From Acidobacteriaceae bacterium (GTDB taxonomy: Bacteria > Acidobacteriota > Terriglobia > Terriglobales > Acidobacteriaceae): 18,589 nucleotides of DNA. The notes beneath the pieces were generated by a model, which ran no database searches, was not told the DNA's origin, and saw only the letters and a program-made list of their open reading frames with translations. Positions 1 to 7,380 of the stretch are shown in pieces; positions within the stretch are counted from its first letter, which is position 1, and each line of letters starts with the position of its first letter. The stretch lies in NCBI GenBank assembly GCA_030049955.1, contig JASIJX010000402.1:1-18589 (forward strand), written 5' to 3'. A program made the position numbers and the translations under genes.

Positions 1-53
1 TTTGAAAAGGGTGATTCGCGATTGTGATGTATCGAACGAGGCGACCACGAGCA

Positions 54-86
54 CCAGGCGGCTCGCACGCTGCCGGGTCTTTTTTT
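54..86 (+). terminator. Probable intrinsic terminator or attenuator before the receptor gene
   Basis: A GC-rich stem (57-62 pairing with 69-74, loop 63-68, extended by C54-C55 with G76-G77 across one mismatch) is followed by seven T residues at 80-86. This is the classic shape of a rho-independent terminator. It either ends a gene left of the window or sits in the leader of the receptor gene that starts at 135. The sequence cannot decide which. Confidence 0.5.
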
Positions 87-134
87 AACGAAGGGCTGAA
101 CCGCAGCCATGAAAACGATTTCAGGAGGCACTGC

Positions 135-3100
135 ATGAGTAGTAAAACGTTGCGACAGATTTTGCCCCTACTTCTGCTTGTCGGCGGAGTATTGATAGGC
201 GGAAATCGCGTAGGTTTCGCCCAGAGCACAAATTCCGGAGATGTGCGCGGCATTGCGACAGACTCCACGGGGGCTGCTATCCCCGGTGTCACGGTCACCG
301 CTGTAGACACGGACAAGAACGTGACGACGGTTTACACGACTGACGCCACTGGGCTTTACGATACGGGCCCAATCGTTGCGGACCACTATTTGTTCACCTT
401 TAAGAAAGACGGTTTTAAGACCTACGTCCGTGGTCCCGTTACAGTTGAGGTCGGATTGATGACTGTTAACGCTCAGTTGGCGGTGGGCGCAACAAACCAG
501 CAGGTTGTTGTCACCACCGAGCTGCCATTGCTCAACACCGAGTCCGGCGCGGTGGAGGATACCCTCGAGGCAAAAACCATGGCAGACCTGCCGCAGCCTC
601 CCGGAGATCCCGACTGGGAGCAATTCGTGATCCTGCAGCCTGGCGCCGAAAATATGATGGGCCAGGAGGGGGGAGATACGGGGCAGAGTTCCGCCGTCAA
701 TGGCAACATGCCGTATGACAACGTCATGACCGATGGCGCCACCTCTACGCTCCCGCAGAGTCAGAACTCCTTTGTGTCGATCTTCGAAACTGTCGATGAG
801 GTCAAGATCAGCAACTCGGCGTTTTCGGCGCAATACGGCACGGGCAACATCATCTACAACCAGATCTCCAAGGGCGGCACCAGCCAATTTCATGGCGCAG
901 GCTACGACTATCTGCAGAACAAAGCATTCAACGCCGCTTCTTATGGCTTCGGCTCACAAGTGACGGTTCCCACGATCCATTTCAACGACTTTGGTTTCGC
1001 CGTGGGAGGGCCTGTAATACCTCTGAAGAAGCTCTTCTTCTACTTCGACTTCGACCAAACCATCAGCAATGGCGGAGCGAATAACGGATTCATCACCGTG
1101 CCTACCGCGGCCGAGCAGAGCGGCGACTTTACCGCTGCTGGTTTGCCAACCCTCTACGATCCCACGCATCAGACCCTGGTCACGAGCGGCAACTGCACGT
1201 ATCAGAATGCGGCGTACGTCACTTCCACGGACCCGTCGGGCATCATCACGGCACCTGCTCCGTGCGTGGAGAGGCCGAGCTTTATCTCTGAGTATGGAAG
1301 TAACAAGATTCCGTCGAGCATGATCAATCCGGCAGCTAAATTGATCAACTCGTATTTTCCAAATCCCAACTCCACCGGGACGCCTGGAAAATACGGAGTC
1401 ACGGCCAACAACTATGCCTACAGCGCGCCGAACCAGAACCCTATCAGAAGGTACTTTGGCCGGATGGACTGGGATTCTGCGCAGAATAACCGCCTGACTC
1501 TCTCGGAGAGCGAAGGCACTAATGTCTCGAACAATCTGGCTCAGGGTTTCTGTCCGATTAACTGCCAGCATGGGGATGAAGTCTACCACAATGCGCAGGT
1601 CTCCGATGTTTGGACGCTCAGCCCAAGCCTGGTTAACGAAGCCCGGATGGGATTCACCTATGGCATGAGCGCCTACACGTCTTACGGCAACGGGAATGGC
1701 TGGGCTTCGAAGCTTCAGATGCCCATGCTCGTAGCCGATATTTTCCCTACCCTCAACCTCAACAACTTCTACTCGCTCGGAGCTGCCTCCAATTCCATAT
1801 ACAAGGAGATGGCTTTTGATCCGTCCGATGTGGTTATGATGGTCAAGGGCCGTCACGTGCTGCATTTTGGTGGCGAGTTCCTGATCAATCGGGCTGACTC
1901 AACAAACTGGGGTTATGTTAACCCCGGAACACTTGGCTTCAACGGCGACTACACGGCTGCGGGCGGCGCTGCCACAAGCACATACGACGGCCTGGACTAC
2001 GCGGACTTCCTCCTCGGCCAGACGAACAATTGGAGCGCTTCGGATACTCCCGAGTACGGTGGCAGATGGAAGGCGCCGCAGTTATTCGTGCAGGACGACT
2101 GGAAGGCTCGCCCCAACCTCACCATCAATCTGGGCGTTCGTTGGATGGGTGAAACCGGCTGGCGCGACGTACACGGCAACGAGACAGTATGGGATCCTGC
2201 CGTAACGAGCATGGATGTGATCGATCCGGTTGGAGCAGGTTACGGCCAGCTTGTTCAGGGCGGCATGTGGTACGAATTCCTGGGACAGAACGGCCGGCAG
2301 ACTCTTCAGAGACCAAAGTACGACATCGTGCTGCCGCGATTTGGATTTAGCTGGGGAATCCGCAACAACACTGTCCTGAAAGGTGGATTCGGCGTGTATG
2401 CTTCCACCTGGAGCGAGGATCGTTACGGCGCCGGATTGGGCAGCGCGTTTGGCGGCTCGGGCGGCCAGGCGGACGTGACCACTGGCAATTGCCCTGTGGT
2501 GCAGACAGACTCGAATGGCGACGCTCCCGACACGGTTGACCCTGGTTGCGGCGTAGGCGCCTTTAACGGGACGAGCATCATGTCCACTTACGTGCAGGCT
2601 CCGACCACCCCTTGGGCTCACGAGGGCCTGGGCTCAAGCGTTAATTACAACCAGTACGACACTCCGGTTCCCACCAATTATCAGTGGAACCTGGGAGTGC
2701 AGCGGCAATTTGCCGGGGATTATGCTGCGGAGGTCGACTATGTCGGCAACCATGGCGAGAACCTGACCTACGATGTGGATATCAACCAGGTTCCGGAATC
2801 CGACCTGGGACCGACAGACCAGCAGTATGAGCCCTATCCGTTGTATAAGGACATCACTGGGAGCACCAACAACGCCGTCTCGAACTTCAATGCCCTTGAG
2901 GCCATGCTGACTAAGCGGATGAGCTATGGCCTTTCCTTTAACGCCAATTACACCTGGTCTCACTTCCTCGACGACATGGACTCTTCGGGGTGGGGCGGTC
3001 AGAACGGAAATATGGACTACCAGAATGCCTATTCTCCGGCCTCGAACTACAGCCGGTCCAACTGGGACATGCGCCATATGTTGAAAGGCCAGGCGGTCTA

Positions 3101-3668
3101 CAAACTGCCATTCGGCACAGGCGGCCTGTTCCTGAATCACAGTACGCTTGCCGACGAGGCAGTTGGTGGATGGCAGGCCTCGGCAACCTGGGTGGCCCAG
3201 ACCGGCAACCCCATGGAAGTAGTTAGCGCCAACCAAGGGAGCGCCAACGCACAAGGCGGGACTGTGTTCTTGAACCGTATAGGCAATTTCAACACGAACG
3301 ATCCCGTTACCGGGAATCACTATCACAGCCTTGCAGAGTGGTATAACGAGAGCGCCTTCTCGGCTCCAGGTCAATACACCTTCGGCAACTTCGTAAGAAA
3401 CCAAATCAGCGGTCCCGGTCTGACTGACATCAACTTCTCGCTGGGCAAGACCTTTGATCTCTGGCCGGAACGGGGCGTCAGATTCCAGATTCGCGCCGAT
3501 GCGTATAACGTCCTGAACCACCCCAGTTGGGGCTTCCCCGGCAATAATCAGATTGGTGTGCCGTTGGTTTCCCCCGGTGGCAATCTTCCTCCTGCTAGTA
3601 ATATCGCTATCACCAGTACAACAGTGGGCGGCAGATCGATGCAGTTCTACGGGCGCTTGTCGTTCTAA
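135..3668 (+). CDS. TonB-dependent receptor, Oar-like, with carboxypeptidase-regulatory-like domain
   Basis: Outer-membrane beta-barrel receptor, probably for uptake of oligosaccharide or another bulky ligand using TonB energy. The ATG at 135 is chosen over upstream in-frame starts because a full AGGAGG (123-128) precedes it and a signal peptide follows at once (about residues 1-29, cleavage near GFA-Q). Of 1177 residues, about 33-115 form a CarboxypepD_reg-like beta-sandwich (GVTVTAVDTDKN, GLYDTGPI), about 125-235 resemble a plug domain (VNGNMPYDNVMTDG, ISKGGTSQFHG), and the rest is a barrel rich in aromatic and Asn/Gly residues ending in GRLSF with a terminal Phe, as expected for BAM insertion. 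Length and layout match the roughly 1100-1250-residue receptors expanded in Acidobacteriota. No SusD-like partner follows. The TPR protein and glycosidase downstream suggest a glycan substrate, but the ligand is unknown. Confidence 0.93.
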   Translation: MSSKTLRQILPLLLLVGGVLIGGNRVGFAQSTNSGDVRGIATDSTGAAIPGVTVTAVDTDKNVTTVYTTDATGLYDTGPIVADHYLFTFKKDGFKTYVRGPVTVEVGLMTVNAQLAVGATNQQVVVTTELPLLNTESGAVEDTLEAKTMADLPQPPGDPDWEQFVILQPGAENMMGQEGGDTGQSSAVNGNMPYDNVMTDGATSTLPQSQNSFVSIFETVDEVKISNSAFSAQYGTGNIIYNQISKGGTSQFHGAGYDYLQNKAFNAASYGFGSQVTVPTIHFNDFGFAVGGPVIPLKKLFFYFDFDQTISNGGANNGFITVPTAAEQSGDFTAAGLPTLYDPTHQTLVTSGNCTYQNAAYVTSTDPSGIITAPAPCVERPSFISEYGSNKIPSSMINPAAKLINSYFPNPNSTGTPGKYGVTANNYAYSAPNQNPIRRYFGRMDWDSAQNNRLTLSESEGTNVSNNLAQGFCPINCQHGDEVYHNAQVSDVWTLSPSLVNEARMGFTYGMSAYTSYGNGNGWASKLQMPMLVADIFPTLNLNNFYSLGAASNSIYKEMAFDPSDVVMMVKGRHVLHFGGEFLINRADSTNWGYVNPGTLGFNGDYTAAGGAATSTYDGLDYADFLLGQTNNWSASDTPEYGGRWKAPQLFVQDDWKARPNLTINLGVRWMGETGWRDVHGNETVWDPAVTSMDVIDPVGAGYGQLVQGGMWYEFLGQNGRQTLQRPKYDIVLPRFGFSWGIRNNTVLKGGFGVYASTWSEDRYGAGLGSAFGGSGGQADVTTGNCPVVQTDSNGDAPDTVDPGCGVGAFNGTSIMSTYVQAPTTPWAHEGLGSSVNYNQYDTPVPTNYQWNLGVQRQFAGDYAAEVDYVGNHGENLTYDVDINQVPESDLGPTDQQYEPYPLYKDITGSTNNAVSNFNALEAMLTKRMSYGLSFNANYTWSHFLDDMDSSGWGGQNGNMDYQNAYSPASNYSRSNWDMRHMLKGQAVYKLPFGTGGLFLNHSTLADEAVGGWQASATWVAQTGNPMEVVSANQGSANAQGGTVFLNRIGNFNTNDPVTGNHYHSLAEWYNESAFSAPGQYTFGNFVRNQISGPGLTDINFSLGKTFDLWPERGVRFQIRADAYNVLNHPSWGFPGNNQIGVPLVSPGGNLPPASNIAITSTTVGGRSMQFYGRLSF

Positions 3669-3691
3669 TTGCAAACAAACAACTTCAACCG

Positions 3692-3721
3692 GAAAGGACG
3701 GCGAAAATTCGTCGTCCTTTC
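3692..3721 (+). terminator. Hairpin terminator after the receptor gene
   Basis: A 12-bp inverted repeat (3692-3703 with 3710-3721, one G-T wobble) closes a six-base AAAATT loop 23 bases after the receptor stop codon. The CCTTTC at the 3' side of the stem gives only a short T stretch, so termination may be partial and allow some read-through into the TPR gene. Confidence 0.55.
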
Positions 3722-3728
3722 TGCATAA

Positions 3729-3756
3729 TTGCCGGCGGTCTCTCCCTGGGTATAAC
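3729..3756 (+). promoter_or_regulatory. Candidate sigma70 promoter giving a near-leaderless TPR mRNA
   Basis: TTGCCG (3729-3734) and TATAAC (3751-3756) are separated by 16 bases, matching 4/6 and 5/6 consensus positions. The predicted start of transcription falls around 3762-3764, only a few bases before the ATG at 3768. That would explain why no good Shine-Dalgarno sequence is visible there. Confidence 0.4.
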
Positions 3757-3767
3757 ATACGAGTGCC

Positions 3768-4961
3768 ATGCCGCCTAAAACTCTCCTATACACACTGTTC
3801 TTGCTCCCCTCCCTATGCGTTTTGTCTGCCGGCCAGGCGTCCGCCGACAAGCAAAGCCAGATCACCCTTCATACGCGCTTGGCACAGCAATATCTGCAGG
3901 AGCAGCGCCCTGACCTGGCGTTTGTTGAGTTGCAAAAAGTCGTCATGCTTGACCCAGACAATGTAGAAGCCCGGGGCAATCTTGGCGTTCTCTTCTTTTT
4001 TCGCGGTGATTATAAAGATGCCGTGACGCAGCTCCGGGCCGCCGTCAACTTGTCGCCTGACTTATGGAAGTTACGAGCACTGCTGGGCCTGAGCGAAATC
4101 CGGCTCGGAGATTCGAGCGCAAGCCAATCCGATCTTGAAGCAGCATTTCCCCATTTGAAGGACGAAAAGATCCAGAAAGAAGTGGGAGAGGCGCTCATCG
4201 ATGATTACACCGCAAAAGAGGAACTCGAAAAGGCAGCTACTATCGTTTCAACTTTGCTTGCGGCAAATCCGACGGACAGTTCTCTCCTGTATATGTCCTA
4301 TCGCCTTTACTCCGACCTTGCCGGTAAGTCAATGCTGACGCTGGCCCTCACGGCGCCGGATAGCGCGGAAATGCATCAGGTGATGGCGCGGGAACTGGCC
4401 AGGCAAGGAAACAATTCGGCCGCTATTGCGAACTACCGCGCGGCTATCAAACTGAATCCGAAACTTCCCGGTCTGCATACCGAGCTGGGCGATATGCTTT
4501 TCCATTCTGACGACCGTAATCTTCTTCCGCAGGCCGAGGTCGAGTTTAAGGCGGCCCTGGCCGCAAATCCGGAAGACGAGCGGGCGGAACTATTCTTGGG
4601 AATGCTGGAAGCCAAACAGGATCCACATGCTGCCTACGCGGACTTTTCTCGCGCGCTGCAACTTAATCCTAACGATGGCGATGCATGCACAGAACTGGCT
4701 AAAATCTTGATGACCATGAACCAGCCCAAGAAGGCGCAGCAGATGTTGGAGCGCGCCATTCAGATCGATCCCACAAACGACGTCGCACACTATCGCCTCG
4801 CCACGCTTTACCGCGAGTCAGGCAGGGTCGACGAGGCGAAAGAACAGGTCAACCTTTATCTGAAATACAAGCAGATGAAAGACAAAATGGACAGTATCTT
4901 TCACAATATGAGAGTACTCTCTCCGCAACGTACCAGCGACGATGAAAATACGAAGCAATAG
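3768..4961 (+). CDS. Secreted/periplasmic tetratricopeptide-repeat protein
   Basis: A 397-residue protein with a signal peptide (hydrophobic segment about residues 5-22, cleavage near ASA at about 24-26), so it should act in the periplasm or at the envelope. TPR units are visible at about 31-98 (LAQQYLQEQRPDLAFVELQK; GNLGVLFFFRGDYKDAVTQL) and from about 200 to 380 (ARQGNNSAAIANYRAAIKLN, AAYADFSRALQLNPND, AKILMTMNQPKKAQQMLERA, LYRESGRVDEAKEQ), each with the usual G/A/Y and Pro spacing. The middle (about 100-195) is more degenerate. TPR proteins are scaffolds, and no catalytic residues are apparent. It lies between the receptor and a secreted glycosidase on the same strand, a pairing that suggests a role in receptor or enzyme assembly. 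The precise job is unknown. The start has no strong ribosome-binding site. Confidence 0.88.
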   Translation: MPPKTLLYTLFLLPSLCVLSAGQASADKQSQITLHTRLAQQYLQEQRPDLAFVELQKVVMLDPDNVEARGNLGVLFFFRGDYKDAVTQLRAAVNLSPDLWKLRALLGLSEIRLGDSSASQSDLEAAFPHLKDEKIQKEVGEALIDDYTAKEELEKAATIVSTLLAANPTDSSLLYMSYRLYSDLAGKSMLTLALTAPDSAEMHQVMARELARQGNNSAAIANYRAAIKLNPKLPGLHTELGDMLFHSDDRNLLPQAEVEFKAALAANPEDERAELFLGMLEAKQDPHAAYADFSRALQLNPNDGDACTELAKILMTMNQPKKAQQMLERAIQIDPTNDVAHYRLATLYRESGRVDEAKEQVNLYLKYKQMKDKMDSIFHNMRVLSPQRTSDDENTKQ

Positions 4962-5085
4962 GTAACTCGGAAGAGGGCGCGCGACGTTAGGAGCGTCACC
5001 AGCTGCTTTGCTAGGGATCCTTAGCATCTGCGAGATCAGGATTGCGACAAAGCATCACAGATCATTAAGCAGGACAGAGGAAAAA

Positions 5086-6585
5086 GTGAAGATCAAAATT
5101 CTCCGAAATTATCGATTGCTGACGGTTCTAAACCTTCTTCTCGGAGCGCTTTCATGTCTTGTTCCTGTTATTGTGCAGGCGCAACAATCCGGAATTGATA
5201 CCCACGTGTCAGCAAGCTATCGCCCCATCTACCCGCTCAAAGTGAGCGCCGACCACCGTTACCTTGTCGATCGGAATAACCATCCGTTTCTAATCGTTGG
5301 CGATACTCCCCAGGGCCTTATGGGAAGACTGACAGAACAGGGTGCAGAAAGGTATTTTGCAGACCGGGAGGCGCACGGATTCAATACCGCAGGTTGGGTC
5401 GATGTGTCATGTGCGGGAAGAGACTACCCCGATAACAAGACCGGAAGCACTGTCGATGGTATTCTCCCCTTCACAGGGTATGTTACAGGTGGAACAGACT
5501 ATACTTATTACGATCTATCCAAACCTAATGAAGCTTACTTTACGCGCCTGGATCATGTGATTGAGATCGCAGCTGCGCACCATGTCTTCGTTTTTATCGA
5601 CCCGGCGGAAACGGCCGGCTGGCTCCAAACGCTGCGCAACAATGGTCTCAAGTCCGCCTATGCTTACGGCCAGTATCTGGGGCGTCGCTACAAAAAATAC
5701 TCGAATGTTGGCTGGATTAGCGGCAACGACTTCAACCGCTGGCGCGTTCCTAGCGACGACGCGTTGGCGCGGGCAGTGGCAATGGGAATCAAGGCCGTCG
5801 CTCCCGAGCAGATTCAGACGGTGGAATTGAATTATCAGACGAGTTCTTCGCTCGACGACCGAAGTTGGGCGGCCGTGATTTCTTTGAACTCTACCTATAC
5901 CTATTCAGCTACATACGTCCAGATGCTGCACAGCTATGACCAGAAGCCGATCATGCCCGCGTTCCTCGTAGAGGGTCACTACGATCTGGAAGAAGTTGGG
6001 GAACCGACCGATTATGGCACGCCGGAGGTTTTACGGCGCCAAGAGTACTGGACAATGTTGAGCGGTGGCGTGGGGCAATTTTATGGTAACCGTTACACTT
6101 GGACCCTTACGCCCGGATGGGATTCGTACATCGATACTCTTGGCGTAACGCAGCTCGGCATTTGGAAGAAGTTCTTTACTTCCTTGCCGTGGCAGGACTT
6201 CGTACCTGATCAGGATCATCAGACCCTGACGGATGGATATGGCACATTCGGAAACGATCAAGTACATCTCGATGCAAAATCATTTTCGACCACGATGGAT
6301 CCACGGGTTAGCCTGAGCGATTATGCTACTGCAGCCAGAGTGCCGGATGGCTCCTATGTCGTGGTATACATGCCTACCGCACGGACGGTTACGCTAGAGA
6401 TGTCGCGGCTGCGCGGCTCTGCAACTGCCGAATGGTTCGATCCAACCAGCGGGAGCTATCAGGTCATCTCCGGCTCCCCCTTCCAGAATGCCGAAACTCG
6501 CCAGTTCACCCCTCCTGGTAAAAATGCTGCCGGCGACAGTGACTGGGTGCTGCTCCTCAATGCTGCTGAGACCGAGAAGAAGTGA
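5086..6585 (+). CDS. Secreted apiosidase-like glycoside hydrolase (DUF4038 / GH140-type) with C-terminal PF12904-like domain
   Basis: Predicted exo-acting glycoside hydrolase of the DUF4038 (apiosidase-like TIM barrel) family; the characterised relatives remove terminal apiose from pectic rhamnogalacturonan II. The GTG at 5086 is preferred (AGAGG at 5076-5080, then a signal peptide at about 1-32 ending VQA-Q), giving 499 residues. The catalytic domain spans about 60-370 with family-like segments NHPFLIVGDTPQGLMGRLTE, DREAHGFNTAGW and VGWISGNDFNRW. The likely acid/base is Asp215 in GND and the likely nucleophile Glu296 in LVEGHYDLE, both assigned by motif and not by alignment. About 400-495 resembles the beta-sandwich (PF12904) that usually follows DUF4038 (YVVVYMPTAR, EWFDPTSG). 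DUF4038 members are functionally diverse, so the sugar is uncertain. It closes the receptor-TPR-enzyme group, 124 bases after the TPR gene. Confidence 0.8.
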   Translation: MKIKILRNYRLLTVLNLLLGALSCLVPVIVQAQQSGIDTHVSASYRPIYPLKVSADHRYLVDRNNHPFLIVGDTPQGLMGRLTEQGAERYFADREAHGFNTAGWVDVSCAGRDYPDNKTGSTVDGILPFTGYVTGGTDYTYYDLSKPNEAYFTRLDHVIEIAAAHHVFVFIDPAETAGWLQTLRNNGLKSAYAYGQYLGRRYKKYSNVGWISGNDFNRWRVPSDDALARAVAMGIKAVAPEQIQTVELNYQTSSSLDDRSWAAVISLNSTYTYSATYVQMLHSYDQKPIMPAFLVEGHYDLEEVGEPTDYGTPEVLRRQEYWTMLSGGVGQFYGNRYTWTLTPGWDSYIDTLGVTQLGIWKKFFTSLPWQDFVPDQDHQTLTDGYGTFGNDQVHLDAKSFSTTMDPRVSLSDYATAARVPDGSYVVVYMPTARTVTLEMSRLRGSATAEWFDPTSGSYQVISGSPFQNAETRQFTPPGKNAAGDSDWVLLLNAAETEKK

Positions 6586-7289
6586 GCTAACGATGGATGG
6601 GGGAAGGCATACGGTGAGCCTTTCCGACCTCGCGGATGCGGATGCTCTCGACCTCGAGCAGTTGCAGATGGCTCAGGCGTCCGGAGCGGATCGATCGCGC
6701 TTGCGGCGAAGCGTTAAAGTTGTGTCGTTGGCGATGAGACACCGGACCTCTCTTCTTCAGTGGGAGTGCTGAAGGCCGATGCATATAAAGACAGACCCAT
6801 TTGTGCACGAACTCAGAGACTAATGTGCATATCCGTCGAAGTTGTTCGACACGCGGCAATAGATGCGCATGTTATGCGGCACTTATCATAAGTAAAGCTC
6901 CCCTTAGCAAATTACGCCGATGCGCGCAACAGTTCTTGCAGGCCCGCTTAAATAGTTCGTAATCTTTCAAGACAATTTAAGTATGGGTCTGCTCAATCTG
7001 TCCTGAGCAGAAGCGCAAAAGTTGCTGCCTCCACTCCTCCTCTATCGGCTTTAGCGCTGTGATCATCTGCGCTTTTGTGTAAGCCGAGAGTCATCGGTTT
7101 TTCCTTTCTTTCGTCCAAATCGTATCCCGAAATGAAACGGATTTATGGAGCACATCGGTTTTTGCGGGAGCCGCGCGTGGTAAAGATGCCGATAAATTAG
7201 TGAAATATCTCGTATGACAGAGGAAATCTTCAGGTTTTTAGTTCTGTAGCCCACTCAAAAACCAAAGGTTATAAGCATTAAGAAAAAGA
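6586..7289. other. Intergenic region without an intact gene
   Basis: About 700 bases between the apiosidase-like gene and the next promoter. Reading frames in both directions are short and lack family motifs, apart from the scrap described at 6626-6676. One clean hairpin is present (6988-6995 TCTGCTCA with 7004-7011, eight-base loop) without a T tract on either strand. The 6860-7290 part is noticeably more AT-rich than the genes around it. No tRNA or known RNA family was recognised. Confidence 0.5.
6626..6676 (-). pseudogene. Possible N-terminal scrap of cysD (sulfate adenylyltransferase subunit 2)
   Basis: Minus-strand translation gives LSHLQLLEVESIRIREV, close to the conserved CysD N-terminus that I recall as roughly L-[ST]-HL-x-x-LEAESIHIIREV, with what looks like a three-base loss between two ATC codons. 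The similarity stops abruptly after REV, and no downstream PP-loop (YSIGKDS-type) motif exists. If real, it is a 17-residue relic left by a rearrangement. It is short, so chance similarity cannot be excluded. Confidence 0.3.
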
Positions 7290-7319
7290 TTGACAACCGC
7301 ATTTTAGCAGTGATATTTC
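7290..7319 (+). promoter_or_regulatory. Candidate promoter for the first repeat/GH12-like gene
   Basis: A perfect -35 TTGACA (7290-7295) is followed after 18 bases by TATTTC (7314-7319), preceded by TGA so that it reads as an extended -10 (TGnTATTTC). The leader to the ATG at 7381 is about 55 bases and contains a strong ribosome-binding site, AAAGGAGG at 7366-7373. The -10 is weak on its own. Confidence 0.45.
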
Positions 7320-7380
7320 AGTACCCGACGTTTGGAGCTTTCACTTTGAAGCTTCGAAATGCCCCAAAGGAGGCCTCTTT

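Noticed and set aside
168..893. Long minus-strand open frame opposite the receptor gene
   Set aside because: No motif, no ribosome-binding site and antisense to a convincing receptor. It is a by-product of GC-rich codon use, as are those at 954-1865 and 2634-3758.
6977..7066. 29-codon minus-strand frame with protein-like composition (EEEWRQQLLRFCSGQIEQ)
   Set aside because: Too short, no ribosome-binding site and no family recognised. It might be a relic, but nothing supports it.
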